DNA of 64,000 bases from Candidatus Neomicrothrix sp. UBA2983 (GCA_002346745.1 DEAL01000021.1:1-64000), one strand, 5' to 3'. Numbered from the stretch's first letter, positions 1-9,520 are shown. A program made the numbers and translations. The notes: generated from the letters alone by a model not told the origin.

Positions 1-1185
1 ACGACCTCCTCGACGACCACGACGACCCCGCCTGATCCGGTCTTCACGGTCATCGACGCTGCAGACGTCCATCTCGACCAGACCCTTCAGGTCTGTGAGG
101 GGAGCAACACCGCGACCTGGTATCGGGGGGAGATCCGGGCCGCACACTACGGAGACCAACAGCGCACCGTGAACGTCCTGCCGGTCGAGCACTACCTCCG
201 TTCCGTCGTACCGCGTGAGATGCCAGCCAGTTGGGCCGACCTCGGTGACGGCGCTGGCGCCGAAGCGCTCCAAGTCCAGGCCGTGGCGGCACGCTCGTAC
301 TCCTTGGCCGAAGACCGTTACGACTACGCGCGAACCTGCGACACCATCCGGTGCCAGGTCTACGAGGGGCGGCAGAGCAGGACCGGGGATCGGACGTGGA
401 GCAACGAGGATGACCGTTCCGATGCCGCGATCCGGGCCACGGCAGGGCTGGTCCGGATGTGGGGCGACGACGTCGCTCGAACCGAGTTCTCCGCCTCCAC
501 CGGCGGGCACACCATCACTGCGGACTTTCCGGGCGTTCCAGACGACGGCGACGACATCGACGTGAACCCGGTTCACCGCTGGACGAGACACCTCACGGTG
601 GACGAACTGCGATCGACCTTCGGCACTGGCGAACTCTACGAGGTCGTCGTGGTCGAACGCGACGGTTACGGCGATGACGGCGGCCGAGTCGACGCAATGG
701 AACTGCGGTCACGGAGCGGCGAGGTCCTGACCATCACCGGCAACCGCTTCCGGCGGGAGTTCGGCCTCAAGTCGAACTGGTACGAAGCCGAATACGGCCC
801 ACCCGATGCCAGTGAGGCGTTCCCTGAAGTGCGTTTCGACGAGTACCGGCTGTCGACTGGCTACACGGAGGAGGAATGGGATCTCGTCCAGTCCGCGGCG
901 GCCTACATGGAATTGTCGACCAACGAATTCCAACACGCCGCCATATGGGTCACCTCGTTCCTGTTGAACATCTCCCAGAACCCCGATGGACCCGCACCCC
1001 TTGACCCGCCCCCGTCCGTCGACGGGCCACATCGGTTACGGTCGGCGTACCTCGTGGAGGATGGTAGCCAGGTCGCCGCGGAGCACGTGGCGGGAGCCTT
1101 CTCGGTGAATGGTGCTCAGGCGCAGAAGGTGGCGGTTACGGTGCTCGTGTTCCTGGTCGGCCTTTCGAGGGCACGCTCAGGTTGA
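1..1185 (+). CDS. SpoIID/LytB-domain protein, 5' end missing
   Basis: The reading frame is open from base 1, so the start lies upstream; 394 codons are visible. A Thr-rich linker at the edge is followed by a SpoIID-like domain, with the typical VLPVEHYLRSVVPREMPASW stretch and the VQAVAARSYSL helix about 30 residues later. SpoIID is a lytic transglycosylase that acts on peptidoglycan stripped of stem peptides; outside spore-formers such proteins are secreted wall enzymes. The last ~130 residues after NRFRREFGLKS do not resemble SpoIID and end in a hydrophobic stretch (VAVTVLVFLVGL). Export cannot be judged because the N-terminus is missing. The domain call is firm; the substrate is inferred. 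Confidence 0.8.
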   Translation, partial: TTSSTTTTTPPDPVFTVIDAADVHLDQTLQVCEGSNTATWYRGEIRAAHYGDQQRTVNVLPVEHYLRSVVPREMPASWADLGDGAGAEALQVQAVAARSYSLAEDRYDYARTCDTIRCQVYEGRQSRTGDRTWSNEDDRSDAAIRATAGLVRMWGDDVARTEFSASTGGHTITADFPGVPDDGDDIDVNPVHRWTRHLTVDELRSTFGTGELYEVVVVERDGYGDDGGRVDAMELRSRSGEVLTITGNRFRREFGLKSNWYEAEYGPPDASEAFPEVRFDEYRLSTGYTEEEWDLVQSAAAYMELSTNEFQHAAIWVTSFLLNISQNPDGPAPLDPPPSVDGPHRLRSAYLVEDGSQVAAEHVAGAFSVNGAQAQKVAVTVLVFLVGLSRARSG

Positions 1186-1224
1186 TGCTGGCCCGACTGG
1201 GCGTTCGGAAAGGTGATGACGGTG

Positions 1225-1773
1225 ATGGTGGACGGCGGCTTCTATGCCCACGAAACGGCGGTCGTCGAAGTAGGGGCAGGCATTGGGTCGGGCACTCAGA
1301 TTTGGCACCATGCCCACGTCAGGGCGGGTTCGAGCGTGGGACGCAAATGCGTGCTCGGCAAGAACGTATACGTCGATGCCGGCGTGATGATCGGCGACGG
1401 ATGCAAGCTGCAGAATAACGTCAACGTGTACAAGGGAGTTACGATCACCGACCATGTCTTCGTGGGCCCTTCGGCGACGTTCACGAACGACCTTGTTCCA
1501 CGTGCCTTTCTGGATGAGTGGGAAGTCGTCCCCACCCGTGTGGAGCAGGGAGCCTCGGTTGGTGCGCACGCGACGATCGTCTGTGGTGTGACCCTCGGGA
1601 GCTATTGCATGGTTGCCGCAGGGGCAACTGTCACGAGAGACGTTGAAGCCCACCAACTCGTCATGGGGACACCTGCTCGGCCGGCTGGCTGGGTCTGCAA
1701 GTGTGGAACGCTCGTGGATCGCGCCGAACAGCGCCCTGACCAGTTCGACTGCGCCAACTGCGCGGACGATTGA
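1225..1773 (+). CDS. left-handed beta-helix sugar N-acetyltransferase (WbpD/WlbB type)
   Basis: This is a 182-residue acyltransferase built of hexapeptide repeats (IGSGTQIWHHAHV, VGRKCVLGKNVYV, IGDGCKLQNNVNV) with the FTNDLVPRA segment typical of WbpD/WlbB. These enzymes acetylate the 3-amino group of UDP-2-acetamido-3-amino-2,3-dideoxy-glucuronic acid using acetyl-CoA in the cytoplasm. The C-terminus carries a small CxC...CxxC cysteine cluster (WVCKCGTL...CANC), also common in this family. The ATG at 1225 is preferred because GGAAAGG at 1207-1213 precedes it at workable spacing and homologues begin just before the Phe-x-His motif; GTG 1213 or ATG 1216 are alternatives. The WbpA, WbpB and WbpE homologues lie at 8.4-12 kb. 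Confidence 0.85.
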   Translation: MVDGGFYAHETAVVEVGAGIGSGTQIWHHAHVRAGSSVGRKCVLGKNVYVDAGVMIGDGCKLQNNVNVYKGVTITDHVFVGPSATFTNDLVPRAFLDEWEVVPTRVEQGASVGAHATIVCGVTLGSYCMVAAGATVTRDVEAHQLVMGTPARPAGWVCKCGTLVDRAEQRPDQFDCANCADD

Positions 1774-1782
1774 TCGCTCAGC

Positions 1783-2727
1783 GTGGTCTCAAGACGCGCC
1801 CAACGGGAACTGGAGCGCTTGGGTGGTGACGTCCAACGGCTCGTCGAGCGTGTCGGAGAGCTGGAGCGACGTCAACTCGAATCTCAGCAGGAAGGCGCAG
1901 CGTTCCGACGTCTGCTGCTCGAGCACGCACTCCGCCAGGAGGACGACGTCGAGTCGCTTCGCCGGTCCCTGTTCGACATCCGGCGCTCCTTGGTTGCGCG
2001 CATGGACGGAGAGTCCGACCCGGTGTCTGGCCCGGAGCAGTCCACCTTCTACGAATCGGTGTATTCGGCGATAGAGGAGCGCCTACGAGGCAGCCCAGAA
2101 GTGGTTACCAGTCTCCAGCGTCGCCACGTCGGAGTCATTGCCGATGTCGATGTCGATGCACCCGTCATCGACCTCGGATGCGGGCGTGGCGAGTTCCTCG
2201 AGTTGCTCACACAGGCGGGCATCGAGGCGGTTGGGGTCGACGGGAACTCCCTGTTCGTTGAGCGATGCCGCGTTCAGGGCCTTGAGGTCAAGCAGGACGA
2301 CCTGTTCCGGTACCTGCAGGCCCAACCAGATCGGTCCGCTCGGGCAATCACCATGCTTCAGGTCATGGAGCACCTGTCCTTTCCCCACTTGCTACGTACG
2401 ATCGGTGAGGCGTTCCGAGTTCTTGCTCCCGGGGGCGTGCTACTCGGTGAGACTCCGAACGTGGCGAACCTGGCCGTCGGAGGATCGACGTTCTGGCTCG
2501 ACCACACGCATGTCCAGCCCCTGCACCCGGCGCTCCTTGAGGCGCTTGCCTCGTTCTTCGGTTTCGAACCGGTCAGGGTCGAGACGTTGAACCCACCCGA
2601 AGTGGATTGGCGCCTCGGCCCCGACGCGGGAGACTCCGAAGTCTCAGAGGCCGTCTTGGGCCTCCAGAGTTATGTTCTCAGCGGCCAGGATGCGCTGCTG
2701 GTGGCCTACCGGCCGGAGATTGATTGA
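1783..2727 (+). CDS. class I SAM-dependent methyltransferase with N-terminal coiled coil
   Basis: The first ~75 of 314 residues are charged heptad-like helix (ERLGGDVQRLVERVGELERR), probably a coiled coil. A Rossmann methyltransferase domain follows, with motif I VIDLGCGRGEFLEL at about residues 128-141, an acidic residue ending strand 2 (VGVDGNS) and the LQVMEHL / FRVLAPGGVLLGETPN signature. Such proteins occur in O-antigen and capsule clusters, where they methylate sugars or cap chains; the acceptor cannot be read here. It starts with GTG nine bases after the acetyltransferase and is probably co-transcribed with it. It converges on the next gene with only 5 bases between stops. Confidence 0.8.
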   Translation: MVSRRAQRELERLGGDVQRLVERVGELERRQLESQQEGAAFRRLLLEHALRQEDDVESLRRSLFDIRRSLVARMDGESDPVSGPEQSTFYESVYSAIEERLRGSPEVVTSLQRRHVGVIADVDVDAPVIDLGCGRGEFLELLTQAGIEAVGVDGNSLFVERCRVQGLEVKQDDLFRYLQAQPDRSARAITMLQVMEHLSFPHLLRTIGEAFRVLAPGGVLLGETPNVANLAVGGSTFWLDHTHVQPLHPALLEALASFFGFEPVRVETLNPPEVDWRLGPDAGDSEVSEAVLGLQSYVLSGQDALLVAYRPEID

Positions 2728-2732
2728 GGCGA

Positions 2733-3938
2733 TCAGCGATTCGCGAAGGCCGTTACCGTTCGTTCCAACAGATCCTCGTAGGAATCCATCACGACGTCCC
2801 ATGCGTAGGTTCTGGCGACGTAGTCGCGGCCGTCGTTTCCCAGTTGGTCGCAGAGTGCCGGGTTGTCGAGGAGGATCTGGACTGCCGCCTCGAATTCGGC
2901 GAAACCGTCGTAGCGCAGTGCGCCGCCGGCCCGACGCGCCTGGCCGGAGAGAACATCGCACCTGCCCTGAACGAGTGCTGGCTTGCGGAGCGCCCATGCC
3001 TCGCTCAGTGCCATGGAGAAACTCTCGAAGTACGAGGGTTGTACGAAGGCGGTGCAGGCTGCGATTGCATCCGCCTTCTCGGTTTCGTCGAGGAATCCGG
3101 TCAGCATGACGTCCGGGTGCTCCGGCACGTCCATGATCCGATCACCGACGATCACCAGACGGAGGTTCGAAGGATTGCGGTCCTTGAAGGCGGCGAAATA
3201 ATCGAATGCCTCGAGGGTGCCCTTCCAGACGTCGACTCGCCCGATGGACAGGAGGAAGGGGTCATTGCCGAGTCGATGGCGTTGTCGGAATCTGTCGCCG
3301 TCGCCGTCGCCCTCGACGTCGAGGTCGCAGCCAACGCCGACGATGGCCTCCGACGGGCGGTGGCCGAACCTGGAGGTGACGAGTGCGGACTCCTCGTCGG
3401 TGAGGAACGCCATGCCATCCGGAAGTCGGAAGAGCTGGTTGAACAGGGGCACCGACAATTGAGGTTCGAGGTGGGCTGTGGGCTGAAGCAGGGTTGCCGT
3501 GCGCCCGGCGACCGCCGGGAGACCACGAACCGTGGGGTAGTACAGGTAGGTGAAGAAGGCCATCAAGTCGAAGTCCGATGCCCGGCTGTAGAGGTAGTCG
3601 GGGAGTGCGGTCGTTCGAGGACCCACCTCGTCGATCCACGCCTCCTGGTCCCGCCACGACGTCGCCCCAGCTCCCCAGACCACCCTCGCGTCCAGATCCT
3701 TGAAGACATCACCGTCGCGCTGGCGGTCGATGGGGAACCGGTGCACACGAACCCCGTTCACGACATCCTCACCAGGGTCAAACACGTTTGCCCAGTCCGT
3801 GTACTCGCGAGCACAACTGGTTGCCACCTCGACGTGGTGGCCACGCGCCGCCAACCGCTCGGCGAATGCGCGACAACACTGTTCGGAGCCGCCGGCGATG
3901 TCGGCCCCGTACCGCTGGACGACGAACAGGACTCGCAT
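2733..3938 (-). CDS. GT4-family glycosyltransferase
   Basis: This is a 401-residue GT-B retaining glycosyltransferase. The N-terminal half starts MRVLFVVQRYGADIAGGSEQ, the usual Gly-rich entry of family GT4. The C-terminal half has LLSIGRVDVWKG (nucleotide-sugar binding) and the E-x7-E-like SYFESFSMALSEAWALRKP stretch. It would transfer a sugar from a nucleotide donor at the cytoplasmic face during polysaccharide assembly; donor and acceptor are unknown. It reads in the same direction as the coiled-coil gene upstream (4012-4494), about 70 bases away, so the two may form one unit. Confidence 0.85.
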   Translation of the reverse strand: MRVLFVVQRYGADIAGGSEQCCRAFAERLAARGHHVEVATSCAREYTDWANVFDPGEDVVNGVRVHRFPIDRQRDGDVFKDLDARVVWGAGATSWRDQEAWIDEVGPRTTALPDYLYSRASDFDLMAFFTYLYYPTVRGLPAVAGRTATLLQPTAHLEPQLSVPLFNQLFRLPDGMAFLTDEESALVTSRFGHRPSEAIVGVGCDLDVEGDGDGDRFRQRHRLGNDPFLLSIGRVDVWKGTLEAFDYFAAFKDRNPSNLRLVIVGDRIMDVPEHPDVMLTGFLDETEKADAIAACTAFVQPSYFESFSMALSEAWALRKPALVQGRCDVLSGQARRAGGALRYDGFAEFEAAVQILLDNPALCDQLGNDGRDYVARTYAWDVVMDSYEDLLERTVTAFANR

Positions 3939-4011
3939 CAGGTTGGTTTGCCCCCATGTCGGGGGCGGGACTCAGGGGCGCTCGGCGTTACAGGTTCTCC
4001 AGCTGAGTCTC

Positions 4012-4494
4012 TCAAGGGCGGGGAGCCCCGTCGTGCAACTCGGCCAGGCGCGCCTCGAGGATGGCGATGCGCTCTCGGATGGGGACGAGATTGCGGTCCA
4101 ACTCAAGACGCCGATCGTCGAGCGTGGACTCCATGATGGCGAGCAGGTTGTCGATCGCAAGATGAACGGCAACGGTCTGTTCGCGCAACTGGCTGGTGAC
4201 TCCCTGTACTTGCCGAACTGCCAGGCGAGCAACGAGTCGGTGGACGAGGCGTCCCAATCGGGTTCTCGAGGTGGTGGGGATGCGGTCGGGGCCGAGCCGC
4301 TCGAGGTCACCCAGTTGCGCCAGCGCGGAACGGACAGCGACGAGAGATTCGGTTTCGCGAGCCAAACCGACGAGGATGCTCCGGTAGTGCCGGTCGAGAT
4401 CGTGCTCGAGCTTGGCGGGGTAGTCGCCGGTCGATCTGCGCTTCTCTACCGTCCGGGCGATGAGAGCCTGCGCCTCCTCGACGTCCGCGAGCAT
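4012..4494 (-). CDS. small helical (coiled-coil) protein of unknown function
   Basis: This 160-residue protein has no recognised family. It is rich in Leu, Arg, Glu and Ala, has long amphipathic helices (e.g. DRRLELDRNLVPIRERIAIL near the C-terminus) and lacks membrane segments or a signal peptide. It is supported as a gene by a TATGCT box six bases before the ATG and by its place ahead of a co-directional glycosyltransferase. It may be a scaffold for envelope enzymes, but this is only inferred from shape and neighbours. The gene is divergent from the flippase gene at 4617. Confidence 0.6.
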   Translation of the reverse strand: MLADVEEAQALIARTVEKRRSTGDYPAKLEHDLDRHYRSILVGLARETESLVAVRSALAQLGDLERLGPDRIPTTSRTRLGRLVHRLVARLAVRQVQGVTSQLREQTVAVHLAIDNLLAIMESTLDDRRLELDRNLVPIRERIAILEARLAELHDGAPRP

Positions 4495-4500
4495 GCGCTC

Positions 4501-4506
4501 AGCATA
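4501..4506 (-). promoter_or_regulatory. -10 box TATGCT, leaderless start for 4012-4494
   Basis: On the minus strand TATGCT is followed by six bases and then the ATG at 4494. No Shine-Dalgarno sequence is present, consistent with transcription starting at the start codon. Confidence 0.6.
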
Positions 4507-4603
4507 GCCAGTGCCTCTTGCGTCGGCCGGCGGCCGGACATTCGAAGGCGAATCCGTCTGCCCCGATTCCCAGCACTGGCTGGGCCGGCCGAGGCCCGGT
4601 AGT

Positions 4604-4609
4604 TACCCT
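4604..4609 (+). promoter_or_regulatory. -10 box TACCCT, leaderless start for flippase gene
   Basis: TACCCT lies seven bases upstream of ATG 4617, with no Shine-Dalgarno sequence between. It supports ATG 4617 over the in-frame ATG 99 bases upstream. Confidence 0.65.
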
Positions 4610-4616
4610 GCCTGAT

Positions 4617-5891
4617 ATGGCTGTCGAGAGCGATCAGACGCCGAGCCGGTCAGGCTTCGTCTGGACGTTCGCCGCCTATGGTCTTGTTGGCCTCTCGGGG
4701 CTGGCCCTGAACGCGGTCATCGTGGGGGAGTTCGACGTCGCCGCGCTCGGCCAGTACAACCTCTTCATCGCTGTTGTCCTGGTCGGCGGGCAGGTCGGTT
4801 CGGTGAGCCTCCACTCCTCGGTGCTGTACCACACGCCCGAAGCGCGGACCCTTGGCCACCCCACAGGTCAGGTGCTGATTTCTGGCCTGCTCCTGACACT
4901 TGTCTCATCGGCGGTGACGACCATCGTGTTCCTTGCTGGCGCCGAGGTCATTTTTCGCGTTTTCGACAATCCGGAGTACCTCCGGGGGTTCAGGGCTGTG
5001 ATGCCCGCGCTGTTCCTCTACCCGCTCAACAAGATCCTGATCAGCCACTTGAATGGACTGCGTTGGATCAGGTCCTTCTCGGTGATGTTCGGGGCGCGGT
5101 TCGTGCTCCTCGCTGGTTTCGCTGCAGGCGTGGCGTACATGTTCGAGTCGGAGAGCCTCCTGCCCTGGAGTATCTCGGCGGCGGAATTCGTGCTGTTCCT
5201 CGCACTCCTCGCTCGCCTGCGAACCGAACTCGTTGCTTCAGGGCGTCGTCCCACCATCGAGGACCGGTACAGGCGTCATGTTCGATTCGGTGTGCGTGGG
5301 CTTGTTGGAGGGCTCCTCCTCGACCTCAACACCAGAATCGACGTGCTTCTGCTCGGCGTGTTGGTTGGTTCTCGCGCCGTGGGCGTCTACAGCATCGCCA
5401 GCCTGTTCGCCGAGAGCCTCTTCCAACTCGCGATGGTCGCCAGGTTCACATACGACCCGATCGTGACCAGCCTGTTCGTCGATGGCCGCCGAGATGAACT
5501 GCGGGAGGCGATCCGCGCGGCGAAACGCCGGCTGTACCTGTTCATCGGCGGCATTGTCGTGCTCGCCAACGCGGCCTACCCGTTCGTCGTCGAGATCGTG
5601 TTTGAGGAAGGTCTCGTCGGTGAGAGCTGGCCGGTCTTCGCGATTCTCTCGACGGGTATTGCAGCGAGTGCCGGATACATCCCCTTCACCAACCTCCTCC
5701 AACAGATGGGTGCCCCGGGTCGCCAGTCGATACTGCTCGGGCTCGTGGGAGGGACAAATGTGCTCCTCAACCTGCTCCTCATTCCGAGGTTCGGAGTGGT
5801 TGGCGCAGCGCTGGCGACAGCAACGGCGCAAATCTGCATCGTTCCCTACCTCCGTACCCTCAGCCGCCCTCTGCTTGGCTTCCGCCCATGA
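4617..5891 (+). CDS. polysaccharide flippase (Wzx/MATE-like, MOP superfamily)
   Basis: This is a 424-residue integral membrane protein with about 12 hydrophobic segments. The start (FVWTFAAYGLVGLSGLALNA) and the charged residues in helices match the PST/Wzx branch of the MOP exporter superfamily, which flips undecaprenyl-linked oligosaccharides across the membrane. Start ATG 4617 is chosen from the leaderless -10 box. Its stop overlaps the next start as ATGA (5888-5891), so the GT-C-like gene is probably translationally coupled. Substrate specificity cannot be read from sequence. Confidence 0.8.
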   Translation: MAVESDQTPSRSGFVWTFAAYGLVGLSGLALNAVIVGEFDVAALGQYNLFIAVVLVGGQVGSVSLHSSVLYHTPEARTLGHPTGQVLISGLLLTLVSSAVTTIVFLAGAEVIFRVFDNPEYLRGFRAVMPALFLYPLNKILISHLNGLRWIRSFSVMFGARFVLLAGFAAGVAYMFESESLLPWSISAAEFVLFLALLARLRTELVASGRRPTIEDRYRRHVRFGVRGLVGGLLLDLNTRIDVLLLGVLVGSRAVGVYSIASLFAESLFQLAMVARFTYDPIVTSLFVDGRRDELREAIRAAKRRLYLFIGGIVVLANAAYPFVVEIVFEEGLVGESWPVFAILSTGIAASAGYIPFTNLLQQMGAPGRQSILLGLVGGTNVLLNLLLIPRFGVVGAALATATAQICIVPYLRTLSRPLLGFRP

Positions 5892-8431
5892 CTGCCGTGC
5901 AGGGTGCAGCAACGAATCCCCGGCGACGCGATGTTGACCAAGAGGCGGCCTCCTGGCACGAGGTCGTCGTCCTGTTCGTCAGCCTCACGAGCCTCGTTGC
6001 CGTGGCGTTGCTCGTGGTGGGTGGCTTCACACCTCTCTTGTCGGTCGTTGGGGGAGTCGTAGCGACGCTGGTGGTTCTCGGATGCGTCGGCGTCAGGCGC
6101 CCACCAGCGTTCGGCATCCCGTCACCGTGGATGATCGCGACGGCTGGCGTCGCCGTACTGTTCCGATTTGAGCACTGGCCGAGTTTGGCCGGCGGACAGG
6201 ATCCGGGCCTGTACACGAACATGGCGGCCACAATCGCGCGATCCGGCGATCTTGACTTCGTGGACCGATTCCGGGAAGCGCTCCCGGGGGCACTCCATCA
6301 GGCATACGACCGGGCAGATCTGCTGTCGATGGACCTCGTCGATGGGGCCACCTCGCTGTTCCAGATCGATTTCTATCCGGTGCACCCCGCGTGGATGGCG
6401 ATCGGCGAAGCTCTCGTCGAGGGGTATGGACGCCACCTGGCGCTGCTTGGATTCGCCCTGCTGGGAGTAGCAGGCGCCTACCACCTCGCTGTGGAACTCG
6501 ATGGCCGACCGGCAGTCGTTCGTCTATTCGCCGCCTTGGTCGCGTTGAACCCTGCGCTGGTGTTCTTCGCAAAGCTTCCCGTTTCCGAAACCGCAGCTAT
6601 GGCCCTGGCGCTCAACGGGTTTGCGTTCTTGGTCAGGTACCTGCGAGGTCGTCGCACCTCGATGATTCCGCCGTTGCTGGTGTCCGGGGTGTCCTTTGCC
6701 GCACTCGCGTTCGTCAGGTGGCAGGCGTTGAACTACCTCCCGGCCGTCGTTCTGGGCTTGGTGCTGTGTCTCTTCCCGATCTGGTCCCAGGTGACGAGAC
6801 GACGTGTGGCGACCTCGGCGTGCGTCGTCGGAGGGACGTTTGTTGTGAGCCTCGGCTTCTACGCGTGGAGGCAACCGGCACTCTTCAGGGAACTCGCGTC
6901 GGCAGTCGTCGATGAGGTGTCGGGCGCAGCTCTGCTCCTCGGAGCGGTTTCCCTCATCACAATCACGGTGTTTCTCATTCGACGGGTTGCGGTCGGGCCG
7001 TCGATGACGTGGTCGGAGCGACTGGGAGGGACGCTCGTAAACGCCGCACCGTGGCTGGTGCTCGCGGCCCTTGCGCTGTCTCTGCCGTCGATCGTCGAGC
7101 TCTACCAGACAGGCACGATGTATCCGTGGGGATATGCGGCACCCGATGGCGACCCACTCCTGTTCCGCTTCCACTCGGTCTATCGGCTCGCGTTGTTCCT
7201 TTCACCCGTCGGCTTTCTCACCCTGCTCGCCGGGCCCCGCATTTTGCGACGAGATGCCTGCACCTCAGCAGTCTGCATTGGATTCGCGATGCTCTGGACG
7301 GTCGCCCTGCTTCGGCCCTACGTGCCGTACCTCTACTACTACGGGCGCTATCTCGTGGTCGACGTGCTGCCCCTCGCGCTGCTCCTCGTCGCCAAGGCCG
7401 CTGGGGATCTCGACGGACGGGGTATGCGGCGTGTGGCGGCGACGGTGGTCTGCCTAACGCTTGCGTGGTCGGTGTTGTTCTCAGTGGTCCAACTAGGCCA
7501 CGACGAGGGCGATCAGGTGGGGGACTTGGAGGAGGTCGCCGCGCTGCTGGCCGATGGCGATGTCGTCCTGATGCCAGATGTGGACCAACGCCTCGTGGTT
7601 CCGCTCCGCGCTAGGTACGAGGCCTCGGTCTTCGTCCTCCGAGGTGTCGACGAGCCCATCTCGACGGTTGACACGCTTCGGGACTTCGCTTCCGCCCGGG
7701 GAGGACGCCTCCTGCTCCTGTCGCCCGCATCTGGCATCCTCGGGGCCGTTGCCGTTGAGTCGACGGTGTCGGTCGACGATTGCTTCCTCACCAACTCTGA
7801 CCACTTCTGGGACGAACGCAGCGCATCAGCCCCGCTCCTCGTCGAGCGACTGATGCTTCCTGGACACACCCGTTGCAATCGCCACGTTCTCGAGATGCGG
7901 GACGTGAGCGATCCCGAGGACGGAATGTGGGAACTGTTGACCCATGCTGAGGAGTCCGGGTTTTTCGAGGAACTCGGACCCAGGGCCGTACTTCAGGTAT
8001 CGCCGTTGGACGGTGCGTTGGGCGCCTACCAGGACCTTTCGGCGGTGCATCCCGGAGTGACGTCCACCGGTCACCTACCCGAGGGCTTCTTCGTGTGTGG
8101 ACAACGACTCTGCTCGGCTGACGGTGCCGTCCTCCATACGATTCGGACACTCCGTTTCGCCGGGGGAACCGGTCTCTTCCTTGCCCCGGTGGTTGCCGAC
8201 CTGGGTCATCTCGGCAACCTCCTCGTCTCGCTCGACGGTGCGGTCCTGTTCGGACCCACTGAGGCTTTGCCCGACTGCGATACCGAGGGAGTGGGCCCGT
8301 TTACCGAGGCCCTCGATGGTTGGACCTTGCAGCGGTGCAGCGGGCCTCCAGCACTTGCCTCGACTTGGGAGTACTGGTTCCTAAACGGGTGCACCGAGGA
8401 ATTGACGGGATGGTACGCCTGTAGGGACTAG
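5888..8431 (+). CDS. large GT-C-like membrane protein
   Basis: The 847-residue protein has about 11-13 membrane segments in the N-terminal 550 residues and a soluble C-terminal part. The first large outer loop carries SLAGGQDPGLYTNMAATIA, reminiscent of the acidic catalytic loop of GT-C transferases (ArnT/PMT type) that use polyprenyl-phosphate sugars, and VSETAAMALALNGF resembles their later loop. The protein would act on the outer face of the membrane, perhaps adding side sugars to the glycan exported by the co-transcribed flippase. No close named family is recognised, so the enzymatic role is inferred. Confidence 0.65.
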   Translation: MTAVQGAATNPRRRDVDQEAASWHEVVVLFVSLTSLVAVALLVVGGFTPLLSVVGGVVATLVVLGCVGVRRPPAFGIPSPWMIATAGVAVLFRFEHWPSLAGGQDPGLYTNMAATIARSGDLDFVDRFREALPGALHQAYDRADLLSMDLVDGATSLFQIDFYPVHPAWMAIGEALVEGYGRHLALLGFALLGVAGAYHLAVELDGRPAVVRLFAALVALNPALVFFAKLPVSETAAMALALNGFAFLVRYLRGRRTSMIPPLLVSGVSFAALAFVRWQALNYLPAVVLGLVLCLFPIWSQVTRRRVATSACVVGGTFVVSLGFYAWRQPALFRELASAVVDEVSGAALLLGAVSLITITVFLIRRVAVGPSMTWSERLGGTLVNAAPWLVLAALALSLPSIVELYQTGTMYPWGYAAPDGDPLLFRFHSVYRLALFLSPVGFLTLLAGPRILRRDACTSAVCIGFAMLWTVALLRPYVPYLYYYGRYLVVDVLPLALLLVAKAAGDLDGRGMRRVAATVVCLTLAWSVLFSVVQLGHDEGDQVGDLEEVAALLADGDVVLMPDVDQRLVVPLRARYEASVFVLRGVDEPISTVDTLRDFASARGGRLLLLSPASGILGAVAVESTVSVDDCFLTNSDHFWDERSASAPLLVERLMLPGHTRCNRHVLEMRDVSDPEDGMWELLTHAEESGFFEELGPRAVLQVSPLDGALGAYQDLSAVHPGVTSTGHLPEGFFVCGQRLCSADGAVLHTIRTLRFAGGTGLFLAPVVADLGHLGNLLVSLDGAVLFGPTEALPDCDTEGVGPFTEALDGWTLQRCSGPPALASTWEYWFLNGCTEELTGWYACRD

Positions 8432-8456
8432 ACCGCTGCCGCTGCATTGGGGAGGT

Positions 8457-9434
8457 TCAGGCGCGTAGTGCTGAGCGGACAGTGGCGGCCATTCGCATGG
8501 CCTCGACGCCCTCGGTGAGCGGAATCGGCGACTCGGTTTCCGATCTCACCGCACCGAGGAACCCGTTGAGTTCGGCGGCAAGAGGCTCGACCCGACTGGT
8601 GAGGAATGGGACCTCTTCGGCCGAGGTCTGGGCATGGCCATGCCCGCCCAAGGCACTGCCGGGCGTCTGCGAGCGGTGGATGGTCAGGGTCTGGTGGAGG
8701 AGATCGCCGCTGACGACGGCGTCGTCCAACGTCAGTTCGACCGTACGCACCTTCTTCTGGCCGAGCCGGCTGGCGGTCAGCGATGCGGTCACGCCGGACT
8801 CGAAGGTCAGGAGCGCGGATGCCATGTCGTACGATGACGATCGGTGGATGCGGGCGACCGACGAGGTGTCCACCAGTGGGCTCCCGGCGAGGACCCGGGC
8901 AATGTCGAGGTCGTGGATCATCAGGTCGTCGATGACGTTGTCGAGGATTCGAGGTGTGAAGGGTCCGATGCGGCGCATGTCGATATGGAGAAGGCCTTTG
9001 TATCCAGGGCGGCACATCTCGCGGATCACTGGGTTGAACCGTTCGATGTGACCGACCATTGACACCACTCCGTGTTCTTTCACTACCGAACACAGGACCT
9101 CAGCCTCCTCGACCGTGGTTGCGACCGGCTTCTCCACAAGGATGTGGACACCCTGTTCGGCAAGGGCCGTGGCGACAGGAACGTGGAACGGAGTGGGCGT
9201 GGTGACGACCGCCGCCCTCGGGGCATCAGTTGCCTCAAAGGCAGCAAGGAGATCATCGAGTGAGCTGAAGGCGTAGGTGCCGGCAGAGGCGGCCGAGGTC
9301 TCGGCGCGCTCGATGTCGGTATCGAGCACGCCGATCAGGCGAACACCGGGCAACTCCGAGAGAACCCGGACGTGGTTGCTGCCCATGTTTCCGGTGCCGA
9401 CAACGGCCACATCGACATGTTGGAGTTGCTTCAC
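8457..9434 (-). CDS. Gfo/Idh/MocA oxidoreductase (WbpB/WlbA-like)
   Basis: This 325-residue protein has an N-terminal Rossmann motif (VAVVGTGNMGSNHVRVL) and the hallmark EKPVA motif of the Gfo/Idh/MocA family. In context it probably oxidises C3 of UDP-N-acetylglucosaminuronic acid, the WbpB/WlbA step, with bound NAD. The flanking dehydrogenase (9641) and aminotransferase (10961) would act just before and just after it. It starts at GTG 9434 with an AAGGA Shine-Dalgarno sequence 5-6 bases upstream. Assignment to this pathway step is inferred from neighbours; the family is certain. Confidence 0.8.
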   Translation of the reverse strand: MKQLQHVDVAVVGTGNMGSNHVRVLSELPGVRLIGVLDTDIERAETSAASAGTYAFSSLDDLLAAFEATDAPRAAVVTTPTPFHVPVATALAEQGVHILVEKPVATTVEEAEVLCSVVKEHGVVSMVGHIERFNPVIREMCRPGYKGLLHIDMRRIGPFTPRILDNVIDDLMIHDLDIARVLAGSPLVDTSSVARIHRSSSYDMASALLTFESGVTASLTASRLGQKKVRTVELTLDDAVVSGDLLHQTLTIHRSQTPGSALGGHGHAQTSAEEVPFLTSRVEPLAAELNGFLGAVRSETESPIPLTEGVEAMRMAATVRSALRA

Positions 9435-9520
9435 GTCAGTTCCTTCGGCGTACGGGCGCGACTGGCGTTCAGATCATGTGTGACGGGGAGGTGGCCAGGA
9501 GTCGGCGTGACCACGGTGAC

